Assembly: GCA_947379965.1 (NCBI GenBank)
Contig: CANCPC010000022.1
Span: 1-33,416 of the forward strand
Length of the DNA: 33,416 nucleotides
Source of the DNA: Flavobacteriaceae bacterium
GTDB taxonomy: Bacteria; Bacteroidota; Bacteroidia; Flavobacteriales; Flavobacteriaceae
Direction of reading: 5' to 3'
The position numbers and the translations under genes are program-made. Every line of letters begins with the position of its first letter. Positions within the stretch are counted from its first letter, which is position 1. Below the pieces are notes generated by a model, which was not told the DNA's origin, did no database searches, and was given only the letters and a program-made list of their open reading frames with translations. Below, in pieces: positions 8,758 through 16,838 of the stretch.

Positions 8758-8778
8758 AAATATATAAAAAACTTCTTA

Positions 8779-11700
8779 TTATAATTTCTCAATCCACAAT
8801 CTAGCATTTACAAAAGCTTCATGCCAAGGCGAAACTTCATCGTTTCTGTCTTTTGGATAATTCGCCCAGTTCCATTGGAAAGTCGAACGCTCAATGTGCG
8901 GCATCATGACCAAGTGACGGCCAGTTGTATCACAAAGCATCGCCGTATTATAGTCGGAACCATTCGGATTTGCTGGGTAACTTTCGTAACCATATTTACC
9001 TACAATGTTGTAATTTTCTTCAGATTCCGGCAAGTTGAATTTTCCTTCTCCGTGTGAAACCCAAACCCCCAAAGTGCTTCCGGCTAATGTAGACAACATC
9101 ACCGATTTGTTTTCTTGAATCGTTACCGATGTGAAAATACTTTCGTGTTTGTGACTGTCATTGTGCAACATTTTTCCGTGAACTTTATGTTCTGGATTAA
9201 TTTTCTCCAATTCCATAAGTAATTGGCAACCATTACAAATTCCAACCGATAAGGTATCTTCTCTTTTGAAGAAATTGTCTAAACTTGTTCTTGCTTTTTC
9301 GTTGTATAAAAAGGCTCCCGCCCAACCTTTGGCAGAACCCAAAACATCTGAATTCGAGAATCCTCCAACGGCTCCAATAAACTGAATATCTTCTAGATTT
9401 TCACGTCCCGAAATCAAATCGGTCATGTGAACATCTTTTACATCAAATCCGGCTAAGTACATAGCATTTGCCATTTCACGCTCGGAATTACTACCTTTCT
9501 CCCGAATAATTGCTGCTTTTGGACGCGGTTTTGAATGGTCGATAACTGGTGCTTTTCCAGTAAAATGTGCTGGAAAAGTATAGTTTAAAGCTTGGTTTTT
9601 ATAATTGTCGAAACGGGCTTGAGCAGTTCCGTTTTTGGCTTGTTTTTGGTCTAATAAGAAGGAAGTTTTAAACCAAACATCTCTATATTTAGCAATGTCT
9701 AATTGGTAAGGTCCAAATTCTAAAGTGGCTTCATTGGTAACAGTTCCTAATTTGTAAAAAGCTACATTATTTGCTTTCAATTTGCTTTCGACAATTGCAT
9801 CGTCTTTGGCTTGGAAAACAACCGCAATATTTTCAGAGAATAAATATTTGATAATGTCTTTTTCTTCGAAAACAGAGAAATCTATTTTAGCTCCCAAATT
9901 CACATCGGCAAAACACATTTCTAATAAAGTAGTAATCAAACCACCACTTCCAATGTCATGTCCTGCAAGAATGTTGTCTCCTAAAATTAATTCTTGAAGG
10001 GTATTAAACGCATTTTTGAAAAAAGCAGCATCTTTAATAGTTGGCGCATCGTTTCCAATTACATTCAAAATTTGAGCGAAAGAAGAACCTCCTAATTTGA
10101 AATCGTCTTGTGACAAATTGATATAATAAATAGAACCAACTGTCATCCCATCGCTTTGGGATCTCAAAACAGGTTCTACCACTTTTCTAATATCAGTACA
10201 ATTTCCACCAGCCGAAATAATTACCGTTCCTGGCGCAATTACTTCGTCATTTGGATATTTTTGTTTCATCGAAAGCGAATCTTTTCCTGTTGGAATATTG
10301 ATTCCTAATTCGATTGCAAAATCTGAACACGCTTTTACGGCAGCGTATAAACGGGCATCTTCGCCTTCGTTTTTACACGCCCACATCCAGTTTGCTGAAA
10401 GTGAAATTCCGTCTAATCCATCTTTTATGGGTGCCCAAACGATATTCGATAAGGATTCAGCGATTGCTGTTCTAGTTCCTGCAACAGGATTAATTAAAGA
10501 AGCAATTGGCGAATGCCCAATGGATGTTGCAATTCCTTCTTTTCCTAAATAATCCAAAGCCATGACACCACAATTATTCAATGGTAATTGCAAAGGTCCA
10601 GCACATTGTTGTTTGGCTACTTTTCCACCTACACAACGATCGACTTTATTTGTTAACCAATCTTTACAAGCAACCGCTTCTAATTGAAGTACTTGCTCTA
10701 AATAAGTGGAGATTTTTTCTTTCGAATAGTCTAAATCAGCGTATTTTCTATCGATAGTTTTATCAGTCATAACTACTTTTGGAGAACTACCGAAGAAATC
10801 TTCCAAAGCGTAATCCATCGGTTTTGCACCAGTCGATTTTGACTCGAAAGTAAAACGATGATCGCCAGTTACGTCACCTACTTGGTACATCGGAGCGCGC
10901 TCTCTGTCGGCAATTCGTTGTAAAATAGCAATGTCTTTTTTACCAATAACCAATCCCATTCTTTCTTGAGATTCGTTACCAATAATTTCTTTAGCTGAAA
11001 GGGTAGGATCTCCCACAGGCAATTTGTCTAAATCAATCAAACCTCCCGTTTCTTCGACCAATTCCGAAAGACAATTTAAATGTCCACCAGCTCCGTGATC
11101 GTGAATAGAAACAATTGGATTATGGTCGCTTTCCACCAAACCACGAATAGCGTTGGCAGCGCGTTTTTGCATTTCAGGGTTCGAGCGTTGTACCGCATTC
11201 AACTCAATTCCAGAACTCATCGCTCCAGTATCGGCAGAAGAAACAGCTGCTCCACCCATTCCAATTCTATAATTTTCTCCACCAAGAATTACGATTTTAT
11301 CGCCTTCTTGTGGTTTATGTTTTATCGCTTGATCTAATTTTCCGTAACCAATTCCGCCCGCTTGCATGATTACTTTATCGTAACCCAACTTGCGATTATT
11401 TTCTTCGTGTTCGAAAGTAAGAACCGAACCTGTAATAAGCGGTTGTCCAAATTTATTTCCAAAATCAGAAGCTCCATTCGATGCTTTTATCAAAATATCC
11501 ATCGGCGTTTGATACAACCATTTTCTTTCGGCAACGGCATCTTCCCAATTTCTATTTTCTTCTAATCGAGAATACGAAGTCATATAAACTGCTGTTCCTG
11601 CTAATGGCAAAGAACCTTGACCACCGGCTAAACGATCTCTAATTTCTCCTCCAGAACCAGTTGCAGCTCCATTGAAAGGTTCTACGGTTGTTGGAAAATT

Positions 11701-12447
11701 ATGAGTTTCTGCCTTTAAAGAAATAACCGAATCGAATTCTTTTATTTCATAAAAATCAGGTTTGTCTGCCGTTTTTGGAGCGAATTGTTGCACACGCGGT
11801 CCTTTTACAAACGCCACATTATCTTTGTACGCCGAAACAATATCGTTCGGATTTTCAGAAGATGTTTTTTTGATTAATTTGAATAGGGAAGAAGGCATTT
11901 CTTCACCATCGATTACAAATGTTCCGTTGAAAATTTTGTGTCGACAGTGTTCTGAATTCGCTTGTGAGAACGCAAAAATTTCAGAATCAGTTAATTTTCG
12001 ACCTAATTTTATAGAAAGATTATCCAAATATTCAACTTCATCTGGGCTTAAAGATAAACCTTCAGTTTTGTTATAAGCGGCAATATCTACAATATCTAAA
12101 ATCGCTTCTGGAAGTACATTTATGGTGAAAACAGCTTGATTTAATTCGGAATATTTTTGAGAAAGCATCGGATCGAAATCCGTAGCATCAGCTGCAATTT
12201 TATGAAATTCTTCAATTCGAATAATTCCTGAAATCCCCATGTTTTGAGTGATTTCCACAGCATTTGTACTCCATGGTGTAACCATTGTGGCGCGAGGGCC
12301 AACAAAAAAATCCGCCAATACGGATTTTTCTATTTTATTAGAGTCGGCAAAAAGCCAGTTAAGTTTTGAAATGTCTTCTGTTGAAAGTTGGTCTTTTGTC
12401 TGTACTGCAAATACGGTTTTGCTTTGGTTTTCAAAGAAATGAATCAT
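8779..12447 (-). CDS. purL: phosphoribosylformylglycinamidine synthase (FGAM synthase, large type)
   Basis: This 1222-residue enzyme performs the fourth step of purine synthesis: FGAR, glutamine and ATP give FGAM. It is the long single-chain form seen in Proteobacteria and Bacteroidota, with a PurS-like N-terminus, a linker, two AIRS-type halves (with SLKAETHNFPTTVEPFNGAATG and DHGAGGHLN) and a C-terminal class I glutaminase. The glutaminase triad is visible as Cys1071 (VGICNGCQLL), His1184 and Glu1186 (MPHIERS). An in-frame ATG exists 30 bases upstream at 12477, but a promoter -7 box at 12482-12475 places the transcript start near 12468. I therefore start the protein at 12447 (MIHFFENQ). It is not next to other pur genes here. 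Confidence 0.95.
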   Translation of the reverse strand: MIHFFENQSKTVFAVQTKDQLSTEDISKLNWLFADSNKIEKSVLADFFVGPRATMVTPWSTNAVEITQNMGISGIIRIEEFHKIAADATDFDPMLSQKYSELNQAVFTINVLPEAILDIVDIAAYNKTEGLSLSPDEVEYLDNLSIKLGRKLTDSEIFAFSQANSEHCRHKIFNGTFVIDGEEMPSSLFKLIKKTSSENPNDIVSAYKDNVAFVKGPRVQQFAPKTADKPDFYEIKEFDSVISLKAETHNFPTTVEPFNGAATGSGGEIRDRLAGGQGSLPLAGTAVYMTSYSRLEENRNWEDAVAERKWLYQTPMDILIKASNGASDFGNKFGQPLITGSVLTFEHEENNRKLGYDKVIMQAGGIGYGKLDQAIKHKPQEGDKIVILGGENYRIGMGGAAVSSADTGAMSSGIELNAVQRSNPEMQKRAANAIRGLVESDHNPIVSIHDHGAGGHLNCLSELVEETGGLIDLDKLPVGDPTLSAKEIIGNESQERMGLVIGKKDIAILQRIADRERAPMYQVGDVTGDHRFTFESKSTGAKPMDYALEDFFGSSPKVVMTDKTIDRKYADLDYSKEKISTYLEQVLQLEAVACKDWLTNKVDRCVGGKVAKQQCAGPLQLPLNNCGVMALDYLGKEGIATSIGHSPIASLINPVAGTRTAIAESLSNIVWAPIKDGLDGISLSANWMWACKNEGEDARLYAAVKACSDFAIELGINIPTGKDSLSMKQKYPNDEVIAPGTVIISAGGNCTDIRKVVEPVLRSQSDGMTVGSIYYINLSQDDFKLGGSSFAQILNVIGNDAPTIKDAAFFKNAFNTLQELILGDNILAGHDIGSGGLITTLLEMCFADVNLGAKIDFSVFEEKDIIKYLFSENIAVVFQAKDDAIVESKLKANNVAFYKLGTVTNEATLEFGPYQLDIAKYRDVWFKTSFLLDQKQAKNGTAQARFDNYKNQALNYTFPAHFTGKAPVIDHSKPRPKAAIIREKGSNSEREMANAMYLAGFDVKDVHMTDLISGRENLEDIQFIGAVGGFSNSDVLGSAKGWAGAFLYNEKARTSLDNFFKREDTLSVGICNGCQLLMELEKINPEHKVHGKMLHNDSHKHESIFTSVTIQENKSVMLSTLAGSTLGVWVSHGEGKFNLPESEENYNIVGKYGYESYPANPNGSDYNTAMLCDTTGRHLVMMPHIERSTFQWNWANYPKDRNDEVSPWHEAFVNARLWIEKL

Positions 12448-12474
12448 TGTAATAATGTAGTTATCGTTGTTTTG

Positions 12475-12506
12475 CAAATTTAGTTTAAAAATTTAGTTAG
12501 AGCAAA
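12475..12506 (-). promoter_or_regulatory. purL promoter
   Basis: On the minus strand TTTG (12506-12503), 20 bases, then TAAATTTG (12482-12475) match the Bacteroidota consensus. Transcription would begin near 12468, leaving about 20 bases of leader before the ATG at 12447. This rules against the upstream ATG at 12477. No PurR box was recognised. Confidence 0.7.
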
Positions 12507-12601
12507 AGAAACAATAATAAAGACTTTAAAAATTATTAGAATTCGATTACTATTTGTAAATATAAAAAAGTAGGTATCAAAAAAAATCCTATAAGCACCT
12601 T

Positions 12602-14131
12602 CTATTTTTTTGGAAACGGCATATTTTGATATGCTCCCAAATCTGGAGGAGTAGTCCTAGAATTTCCGATGATATCAAACGGAATGATATAGGATGAATT
12701 TCCTTTGGCGAAAGCCGCAGAATTAATATCAATATTGAGTTTGTTTAGATTATTATTAAGAAATTTTGGGTCTTTATTTAGAATTATGGCATTATAATGG
12801 GAAGAATCTGTATTGAACTGATATAACGGATTACTGTTAATTTGATTGGATGTATAATCTAATTTCAAAAGACAATTATTGAATTTATATTCGAATTGAG
12901 CTCCCGCTTTTTTATCTAAAATCATCTCATTTGAATAGGAACCATAAATAATACAATTATTAAATGTAGCTGCAGTCAAGTTTTTTACTTCAGGAACCGC
13001 ACCTATAAAGTAATTATTAATAGAAACGGCCACTTGGGTAGAACTGTTCCAATTATTATTGAAAGTACAATGTGTAAAGGAATAATCACCTCCATAATTA
13101 CATGCCAAACTAGCAATTCCGGTATTATTAATGGCTATATTCTCTCCAATTATTTTGGCAGTTTGTGCTAAAATCCCATAATTAGTGCAATTATAAATTT
13201 GTGTATTTTTTATTTGAACTGTTGAACCATCATTGTTTTGAATTAGCATTCCAATCGTGGCATTTTTTATTGTTAAATGGTTGAAACTATTATTAGTACT
13301 TCCATCAGTAAGCCAAATAGCACTCCATTGTCCTGGAATCTCTGCAAAATCAGGTTCAATTCGATCTCCATCAAAAATGACTTCGTTCTCAAGATTAGTA
13401 GTTGTTGAAGCCGTTCCGTTTACATTTATAGAAGCGTTATCTGCGACTATTATCCCAGAATTGGCATGAAAGTGAACTCTTGCTCCAGCATCGAAAATTG
13501 CAGTTTTTCCTGAGGGGACAGCGGCATAACCATAAATTACATATTCTTTATGTTTCGTAAAATGGAGTTCATTACCATTTACTGGATCATTTTGATTTAA
13601 TTTAAAACCATAAATTTTTTGATCTCCGATAGGCAGCGTTTCGGTTGTACCATCATTAAAACGCTTTGGATATAATAAAATAGCATCCTTGATAAGTGTC
13701 ACCAATTCAACTTTTTGAAGATTTGCGCCACTATCAAATTGTATTTGATCGGTGTAAAGGAAGTCTGTTGGGTTAGCATCGCTTGATTTTTCTGTGGTTT
13801 CTATAAAAATATAAAGACTATCTTTAGCTAAAAGAGTTACATTTTCAAATGATTTTCCTTGGTTTCCTTGCATTCCATCAACAGTCATTCGGTATTTTGA
13901 GTTTAAGCCTTGTGCTAATTTTATGCTTGGTATGTTAATGTCACTTTTGCTGTGGTTATACACTTTTAAGGTGTATGTGCGTGAACTTATTGAACTAAAA
14001 ACAGTGTCTAAGTAGACTGTGTCTTTCGAAAAACCTAATTTTCCGGTGCTTGGGAGGGTTGAAAAATCAGTTCTACAGGAAGAAAATGAAATAATTATTC
14101 CGATGAAAAACAGAAAAGTTAGCTGACGCAT
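12602..14131 (-). CDS. lipoprotein with right-handed parallel beta-helix
   Basis: The 509-residue protein begins MRQLTFLFFIGIIISFSSC. This is a lipoprotein signal peptide with Cys19 as the lipidated residue, so the mature protein sits on the periplasmic face of the inner membrane or on the outer membrane. Residues of about 20-160 look like a beta-sandwich region. From about 200 to 460 there is a run of short Asn-rich strands (for example NHLTIKNATIGMLIQNNDGS, ENIAINNTGIASLACN) typical of parallel beta-helix repeats. It ends in a DLGAYQ motif common in such proteins. Beta-helix proteins often bind or cleave polysaccharides, but I see no catalytic motif and assign no function. An upstream in-frame ATG at 14203 is rejected because it would bury the signal peptide. 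It is divergent from the thioesterase gene. Confidence 0.8.
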   Translation of the reverse strand: MRQLTFLFFIGIIISFSSCRTDFSTLPSTGKLGFSKDTVYLDTVFSSISSRTYTLKVYNHSKSDINIPSIKLAQGLNSKYRMTVDGMQGNQGKSFENVTLLAKDSLYIFIETTEKSSDANPTDFLYTDQIQFDSGANLQKVELVTLIKDAILLYPKRFNDGTTETLPIGDQKIYGFKLNQNDPVNGNELHFTKHKEYVIYGYAAVPSGKTAIFDAGARVHFHANSGIIVADNASINVNGTASTTTNLENEVIFDGDRIEPDFAEIPGQWSAIWLTDGSTNNSFNHLTIKNATIGMLIQNNDGSTVQIKNTQIYNCTNYGILAQTAKIIGENIAINNTGIASLACNYGGDYSFTHCTFNNNWNSSTQVAVSINNYFIGAVPEVKNLTAATFNNCIIYGSYSNEMILDKKAGAQFEYKFNNCLLKLDYTSNQINSNPLYQFNTDSSHYNAIILNKDPKFLNNNLNKLNIDINSAAFAKGNSSYIIPFDIIGNSRTTPPDLGAYQNMPFPKK

Positions 14132-14222
14132 TTCGATATTTTTTTTGTAAAAATAGTAAAAATCTAATAGTATTAATGTGCGATTTTTGGTTTTGAATTT
14201 CAATAAGAATTATAATTGTTAT

Positions 14223-14250
14223 TTTGTATCTCAACTTTTGCATAAATTTG
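14223..14250 (+). promoter_or_regulatory. promoter of the menI-like/menF operon
   Basis: TAAATTTG at 14243-14250 is a full TAnnTTTG -7 box. A TTTG lies 16 bases upstream (14223-14226), just short of the usual 17-23; another TTG is at 14216-14218, 24 bases away. The start would be near 14257, just before the ATG at 14271. Confidence 0.55.
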
Positions 14251-14270
14251 CTCTTTTAAAGAAAAATATC

Positions 14271-14708
14271 ATGACTTTCGACAAAGATAGAATTTTAGAA
14301 TACTGTAATAAAATATCGAAAAACACTTTAATGGAAACATTAAAAATTGTTTATGTTGATGCAGGTCCCGATTTTTTGACAGCAACTATGCCTGTAAATT
14401 CTTCTGTTCACCAACCAATGGGTTTATTACACGGCGGCGCTACGGTGGCTTTGGCAGAAAGCGTAGGAAGTGCAGCTTCGTTTTTATTTGTAAATGAAGA
14501 ACAGAGCGAAGTTCGTGGTATCGAAATTTCAGCAAATCACTTGAAAGCAAAACGCCAAGGAATAGTGACAGCAACAGCAAAAATAATTCACAAGGGACGT
14601 AGTATTCATCTTTGGGAAATTCGGATAGTAGATGAAAATAGCAGTTTGATTTCTCTCTGTAAATTAACGACTATGGTATTACCAAAAAGAAAAAGTACCG
14701 ATTCGTAA
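14271..14708 (+). CDS. menI: hotdog-fold thioesterase, probable DHNA-CoA thioesterase (MenI-like)
   Basis: This 145-residue protein is a PaaI/YdiI-type single hotdog domain. HQPMGLLHGGATVALAES holds His54 and Glu63; the Glu number is the same as the catalytic Glu63 of E. coli MenI (YdiI). Its stop overlaps the start of the isochorismate synthase gene by one base (TAATG), so the two are translationally coupled. That context favours hydrolysis of 1,4-dihydroxy-2-naphthoyl-CoA in menaquinone synthesis over phenylacetyl-CoA or general acyl-CoA turnover. I start at 14271 (MTFDKDR), because the promoter lies just upstream and the in-frame extension to 14178 has no family similarity. The function is inferred from family and neighbour. 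Confidence 0.8.
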   Translation: MTFDKDRILEYCNKISKNTLMETLKIVYVDAGPDFLTATMPVNSSVHQPMGLLHGGATVALAESVGSAASFLFVNEEQSEVRGIEISANHLKAKRQGIVTATAKIIHKGRSIHLWEIRIVDENSSLISLCKLTTMVLPKRKSTDS

Positions 14709-15763
14709 TGAAAATAATTTTAGAGAAAGCCAAGATACAATTTGATCAAAATCTTCCTTTTGTAATTTATAAAAAGCCAGATGAAGGAAAGGTTGTTGGA
14801 CTTTTTCAGAAAAATGATTCTTTATTTGAAGTGAATGATTTTACCGAAAAAGGTTTTGTTTTTGCTTCTTTTGACGGAAGTAAAACCTTTTTAATCCCTG
14901 AGAATCAATCTGAAAAAGTTAGTTTTATTTGGAAAAATTCCGATATTGATATTCATCAAAAAGAAACATTTTTGCAGAATGATTTGGCTAAAAATGATTT
15001 TATAAATTTAGTTTCGAAAGGTATTCAAGCCATTAGAAAAAACGAATTTAGCAAAGTAGTATTATCACGTAAAGAAACAATAGATATAATTGATTTTGAT
15101 TGGATTATGGCTTTCGAAAAGATGATTCATTTATATCCATCAACTTTTGCTTATTGTTTTTATCATCCAAAAATTGGTATTTGGATGGGTGCTACCCCAG
15201 AACAATTGTTGAAGGTAAATGATGCATCATTCGAAACGATAGCTTTGGCAGGAACGCAAAAGGAAACAGATTCCAATGAGGTATTTTGGCATTCAAAAGA
15301 AAAAGAAGAACAACAATATGTCACCGATTATATTGTTACAAAATTAGAAAAAGTAGCTTCGGAAGTACAAGTTTCGAAACCCTATAGTATAAAAGCAGGA
15401 TCTATTTGGCATATTAAAACGGATATTTCAGGAATTCTAAATTCGGGTTCTAATTTAAAGGAAGTAGTTCAATTATTGCACCCAACACCTGCAGTTTGTG
15501 GATTTCCAAAGGCTCAATCGAAAGCCTTTATTTTGGAAAACGAAGATTACGATCGAACCTTTTATACGGGTTATTTAGGAGAATTAAATTCTGAATCTTC
15601 AAAAGAAATAATAAGTCATTTGTTTGTAAATTTGCGCTGTATGGAGATTTGTAATTCTCACGCTAACTTATTTATGGGCTGCGGAATTACAAAGGATAGT
15701 GTTCCCCAAAAAGAGTGGGAGGAAAGCATTAACAAATCAGCAACGATGAAAAAGATTTTGTAA
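14708..15763 (+). CDS. menF: isochorismate synthase
   Basis: This 351-residue chorismate-binding enzyme turns chorismate into isochorismate, the first committed step of menaquinone synthesis. The motifs appear in order: FSKVVLSRK with the base-activating Lys116, MGATPEQLL (160-168) with candidate general acid Glu165, LAGTQKE (180-186), LLHPTPAVCG (256-265), YTGYLGE (286-292), LRCMEI (309-314) and GCGITKDS followed by the metal-binding Glu segment EWEES (336-340). The N-terminus is shorter than in E. coli MenF, as is common in this phylum. Because Bacteroidota usually use menaquinone and the adjacent gene is MenI-like, MenF is favoured over siderophore EntC. No siderophore genes are nearby. 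It is followed by an inverted repeat, not a standard terminator. Confidence 0.9.
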   Translation: MKIILEKAKIQFDQNLPFVIYKKPDEGKVVGLFQKNDSLFEVNDFTEKGFVFASFDGSKTFLIPENQSEKVSFIWKNSDIDIHQKETFLQNDLAKNDFINLVSKGIQAIRKNEFSKVVLSRKETIDIIDFDWIMAFEKMIHLYPSTFAYCFYHPKIGIWMGATPEQLLKVNDASFETIALAGTQKETDSNEVFWHSKEKEEQQYVTDYIVTKLEKVASEVQVSKPYSIKAGSIWHIKTDISGILNSGSNLKEVVQLLHPTPAVCGFPKAQSKAFILENEDYDRTFYTGYLGELNSESSKEIISHLFVNLRCMEICNSHANLFMGCGITKDSVPQKEWEESINKSATMKKIL

Positions 15764-15776
15764 GAGGACTCAGATG

Positions 15777-15860
15777 AAACGGATTTAATTTGTAAAGCCG
15801 CGGATAATTACAAATTTAAAATCCGTTTGTATAAGTGTTTTCGCAAAGCGAATCAGCGTA
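15777..15860. repeat. interspersed palindromic repeat, copy 1
   Basis: AAACGGATTTAATTTGTAA (15777-15795) pairs with TTACAAATTTAAAATCCGTTT (15808-15828, two extra bases). It is followed by the small hairpin TTCGC-AAA-GCGAA at about 15840-15852. Read on the minus strand, GATTCGCT, GCGAAAAC and AAACGGAT appear in the same order as in the element at 29088-29215, so both belong to one repeat family in opposite orientation. It fills the gap between menF and bshB1 and may fold in the RNA. Confidence 0.65.
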
Positions 15861-15882
15861 CTAAATTAATACTAAAAAGAAT

Positions 15883-16599
15883 ATGAAATTAGATCTGTTA
15901 GCTTTCGGTGCGCATCCAGATGATGTAGAATTGGGTTGTGGCGGAACAATTTCCAAAGAAGTAGCTTTGGGAAAAAAGGTGGGCATCATTGATTTAACTC
16001 GGGGTGAATTAGGAACTCGAGGATCGGTTGAAATTAGAAACCAAGAATCGGTCAATGCTGCAAAGATTCTTGGCGTTTCTGTTCGAGAAAACTTGGATAT
16101 GAAAGATTGTTTCTTTGTAAATGATGAAGCGCATCAATTGCAAATAATTAAAATGATTCGGAAATATAAACCTGAAATTGTTTTGTGTAATGCCATTGAA
16201 GATCGTCATATAGATCACGGAAAAGGAAGTGGTTTAGTTTCAGATGCTTGTTTTCTTTCGGGATTAATGAAAATAGAAACCGAACTAAATGGTATAATTC
16301 AAGAGGCTTGGAGACCCAAATTGGTATATCATTATATACAATGGGTAAATTTAAAGCCTGATTTCGTAGTTGATATAACAGGTTACAACGATCAAAAAGT
16401 TAAGGCTATTTTAGCTTACGAATCACAATTTTATAATTCAGAATCAGTGGAACCGGTTACACCTATTGCTACAAAAAACTTTAAAGAAAGTCTGAATTAT
16501 CGTGCACAGGATTTAGGAAGATTGATTGGTACTGAATATGGGGAAGGTTTTACCGTTGAAAGATATTTGGCAGTCAATAGTTTAAGCGATTTGATATAA
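15883..16599 (+). CDS. bshB1: bacillithiol biosynthesis deacetylase BshB1
   Basis: This 238-residue protein belongs to the LmbE/PIG-L deacetylase family. It removes the acetyl group from GlcNAc-malate to give GlcN-malate, the second step of bacillithiol synthesis in the cytoplasm. The zinc site is visible: His11 and Asp14 in FGAHPDDVELGCGGT, and a third His in EDRHIDHGKG near residue 110. TRGELGTRGS and the full length fit BshB1 better than MshB or generic PIG-L members. It stands alone between a repeat and tRNA-His; bshA and bshC are not in the window. Start MKLDLLAFGAHPDD is the only sensible one. Confidence 0.92.
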   Translation: MKLDLLAFGAHPDDVELGCGGTISKEVALGKKVGIIDLTRGELGTRGSVEIRNQESVNAAKILGVSVRENLDMKDCFFVNDEAHQLQIIKMIRKYKPEIVLCNAIEDRHIDHGKGSGLVSDACFLSGLMKIETELNGIIQEAWRPKLVYHYIQWVNLKPDFVVDITGYNDQKVKAILAYESQFYNSESVEPVTPIATKNFKESLNYRAQDLGRLIGTEYGEGFTVERYLAVNSLSDLI

Positions 16600-16616
16600 T
16601 TTTTTTAATGATTTTC

Positions 16617-16647
16617 TTTGCAAGAACGAACTTTAGTTCTATATTTG
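16617..16647 (+). promoter_or_regulatory. tRNA-His promoter
   Basis: TTTG (16617-16620), 19 bases, then TATATTTG (16640-16647) is a near-ideal Bacteroidota promoter. Transcription would start about 8-10 bases before the mature tRNA 5' end. The -33 box falls just after the bshB1 stop. Confidence 0.8.
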
Positions 16648-16661
16648 CACTCGTTAAAAAT

Positions 16662-16736
16662 GGTGGTTGTAGCTCAGCTGGTTAGAGTATTGGTTTGTGG
16701 TGCCGAGGGTCGCCGGTTCGAACCCGGTCAGCCACC
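16662..16736 (+). tRNA. tRNA-His (anticodon GTG)
   Basis: The full cloverleaf folds. The acceptor GTGGTTG (16663-16669) pairs with CAGCCAC (16729-16735), and the D arm carries AGCTGGTTAGA. The anticodon stem TTGGT/GCCGA encloses TTGTGGT with anticodon GTG at 16697-16699. The T arm is GCCGG-TTCGAAC-CCGGT. The histidine identity pair is encoded: G-1 at 16662 faces C73 at 16736. The 3' CCA is not encoded (CAA follows). It is a solitary tRNA with its own promoter and terminator. Confidence 0.97.
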
Positions 16737-16745
16737 CAAAATGCA

Positions 16746-16775
16746 AAAGCTTCGAAGAAATTCGAGGCTTTTTTT
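16746..16775 (+). terminator. terminator of tRNA-His
   Basis: AAAGCTTCGAA (16746-16756) pairs with TTCGAGGCTTT (16761-16771) around a GAAA tetraloop, with one G-T wobble, then a T-run. It ends the tRNA transcript ten bases after the mature 3' end. Confidence 0.88.
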
Positions 16776-16782
16776 GTAAATA

Positions 16783-16820
16783 AAAAAGCCCCTCAAAATT
16801 TATTTGAAGGGCATTTTTAT
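16783..16820. terminator. second, bidirectional terminator
   Basis: AAAAAGCCCCTCAAA and TTTGAAGGGCATTTTT pair around ATTTA, with one or two mismatches and A/T flanks. It serves the minus-strand M28 peptidase gene, whose stop is 19 bases away, and backs up the tRNA terminator. Confidence 0.8.
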
Positions 16821-16838
16821 TTTAGTAAAGTTATATTC

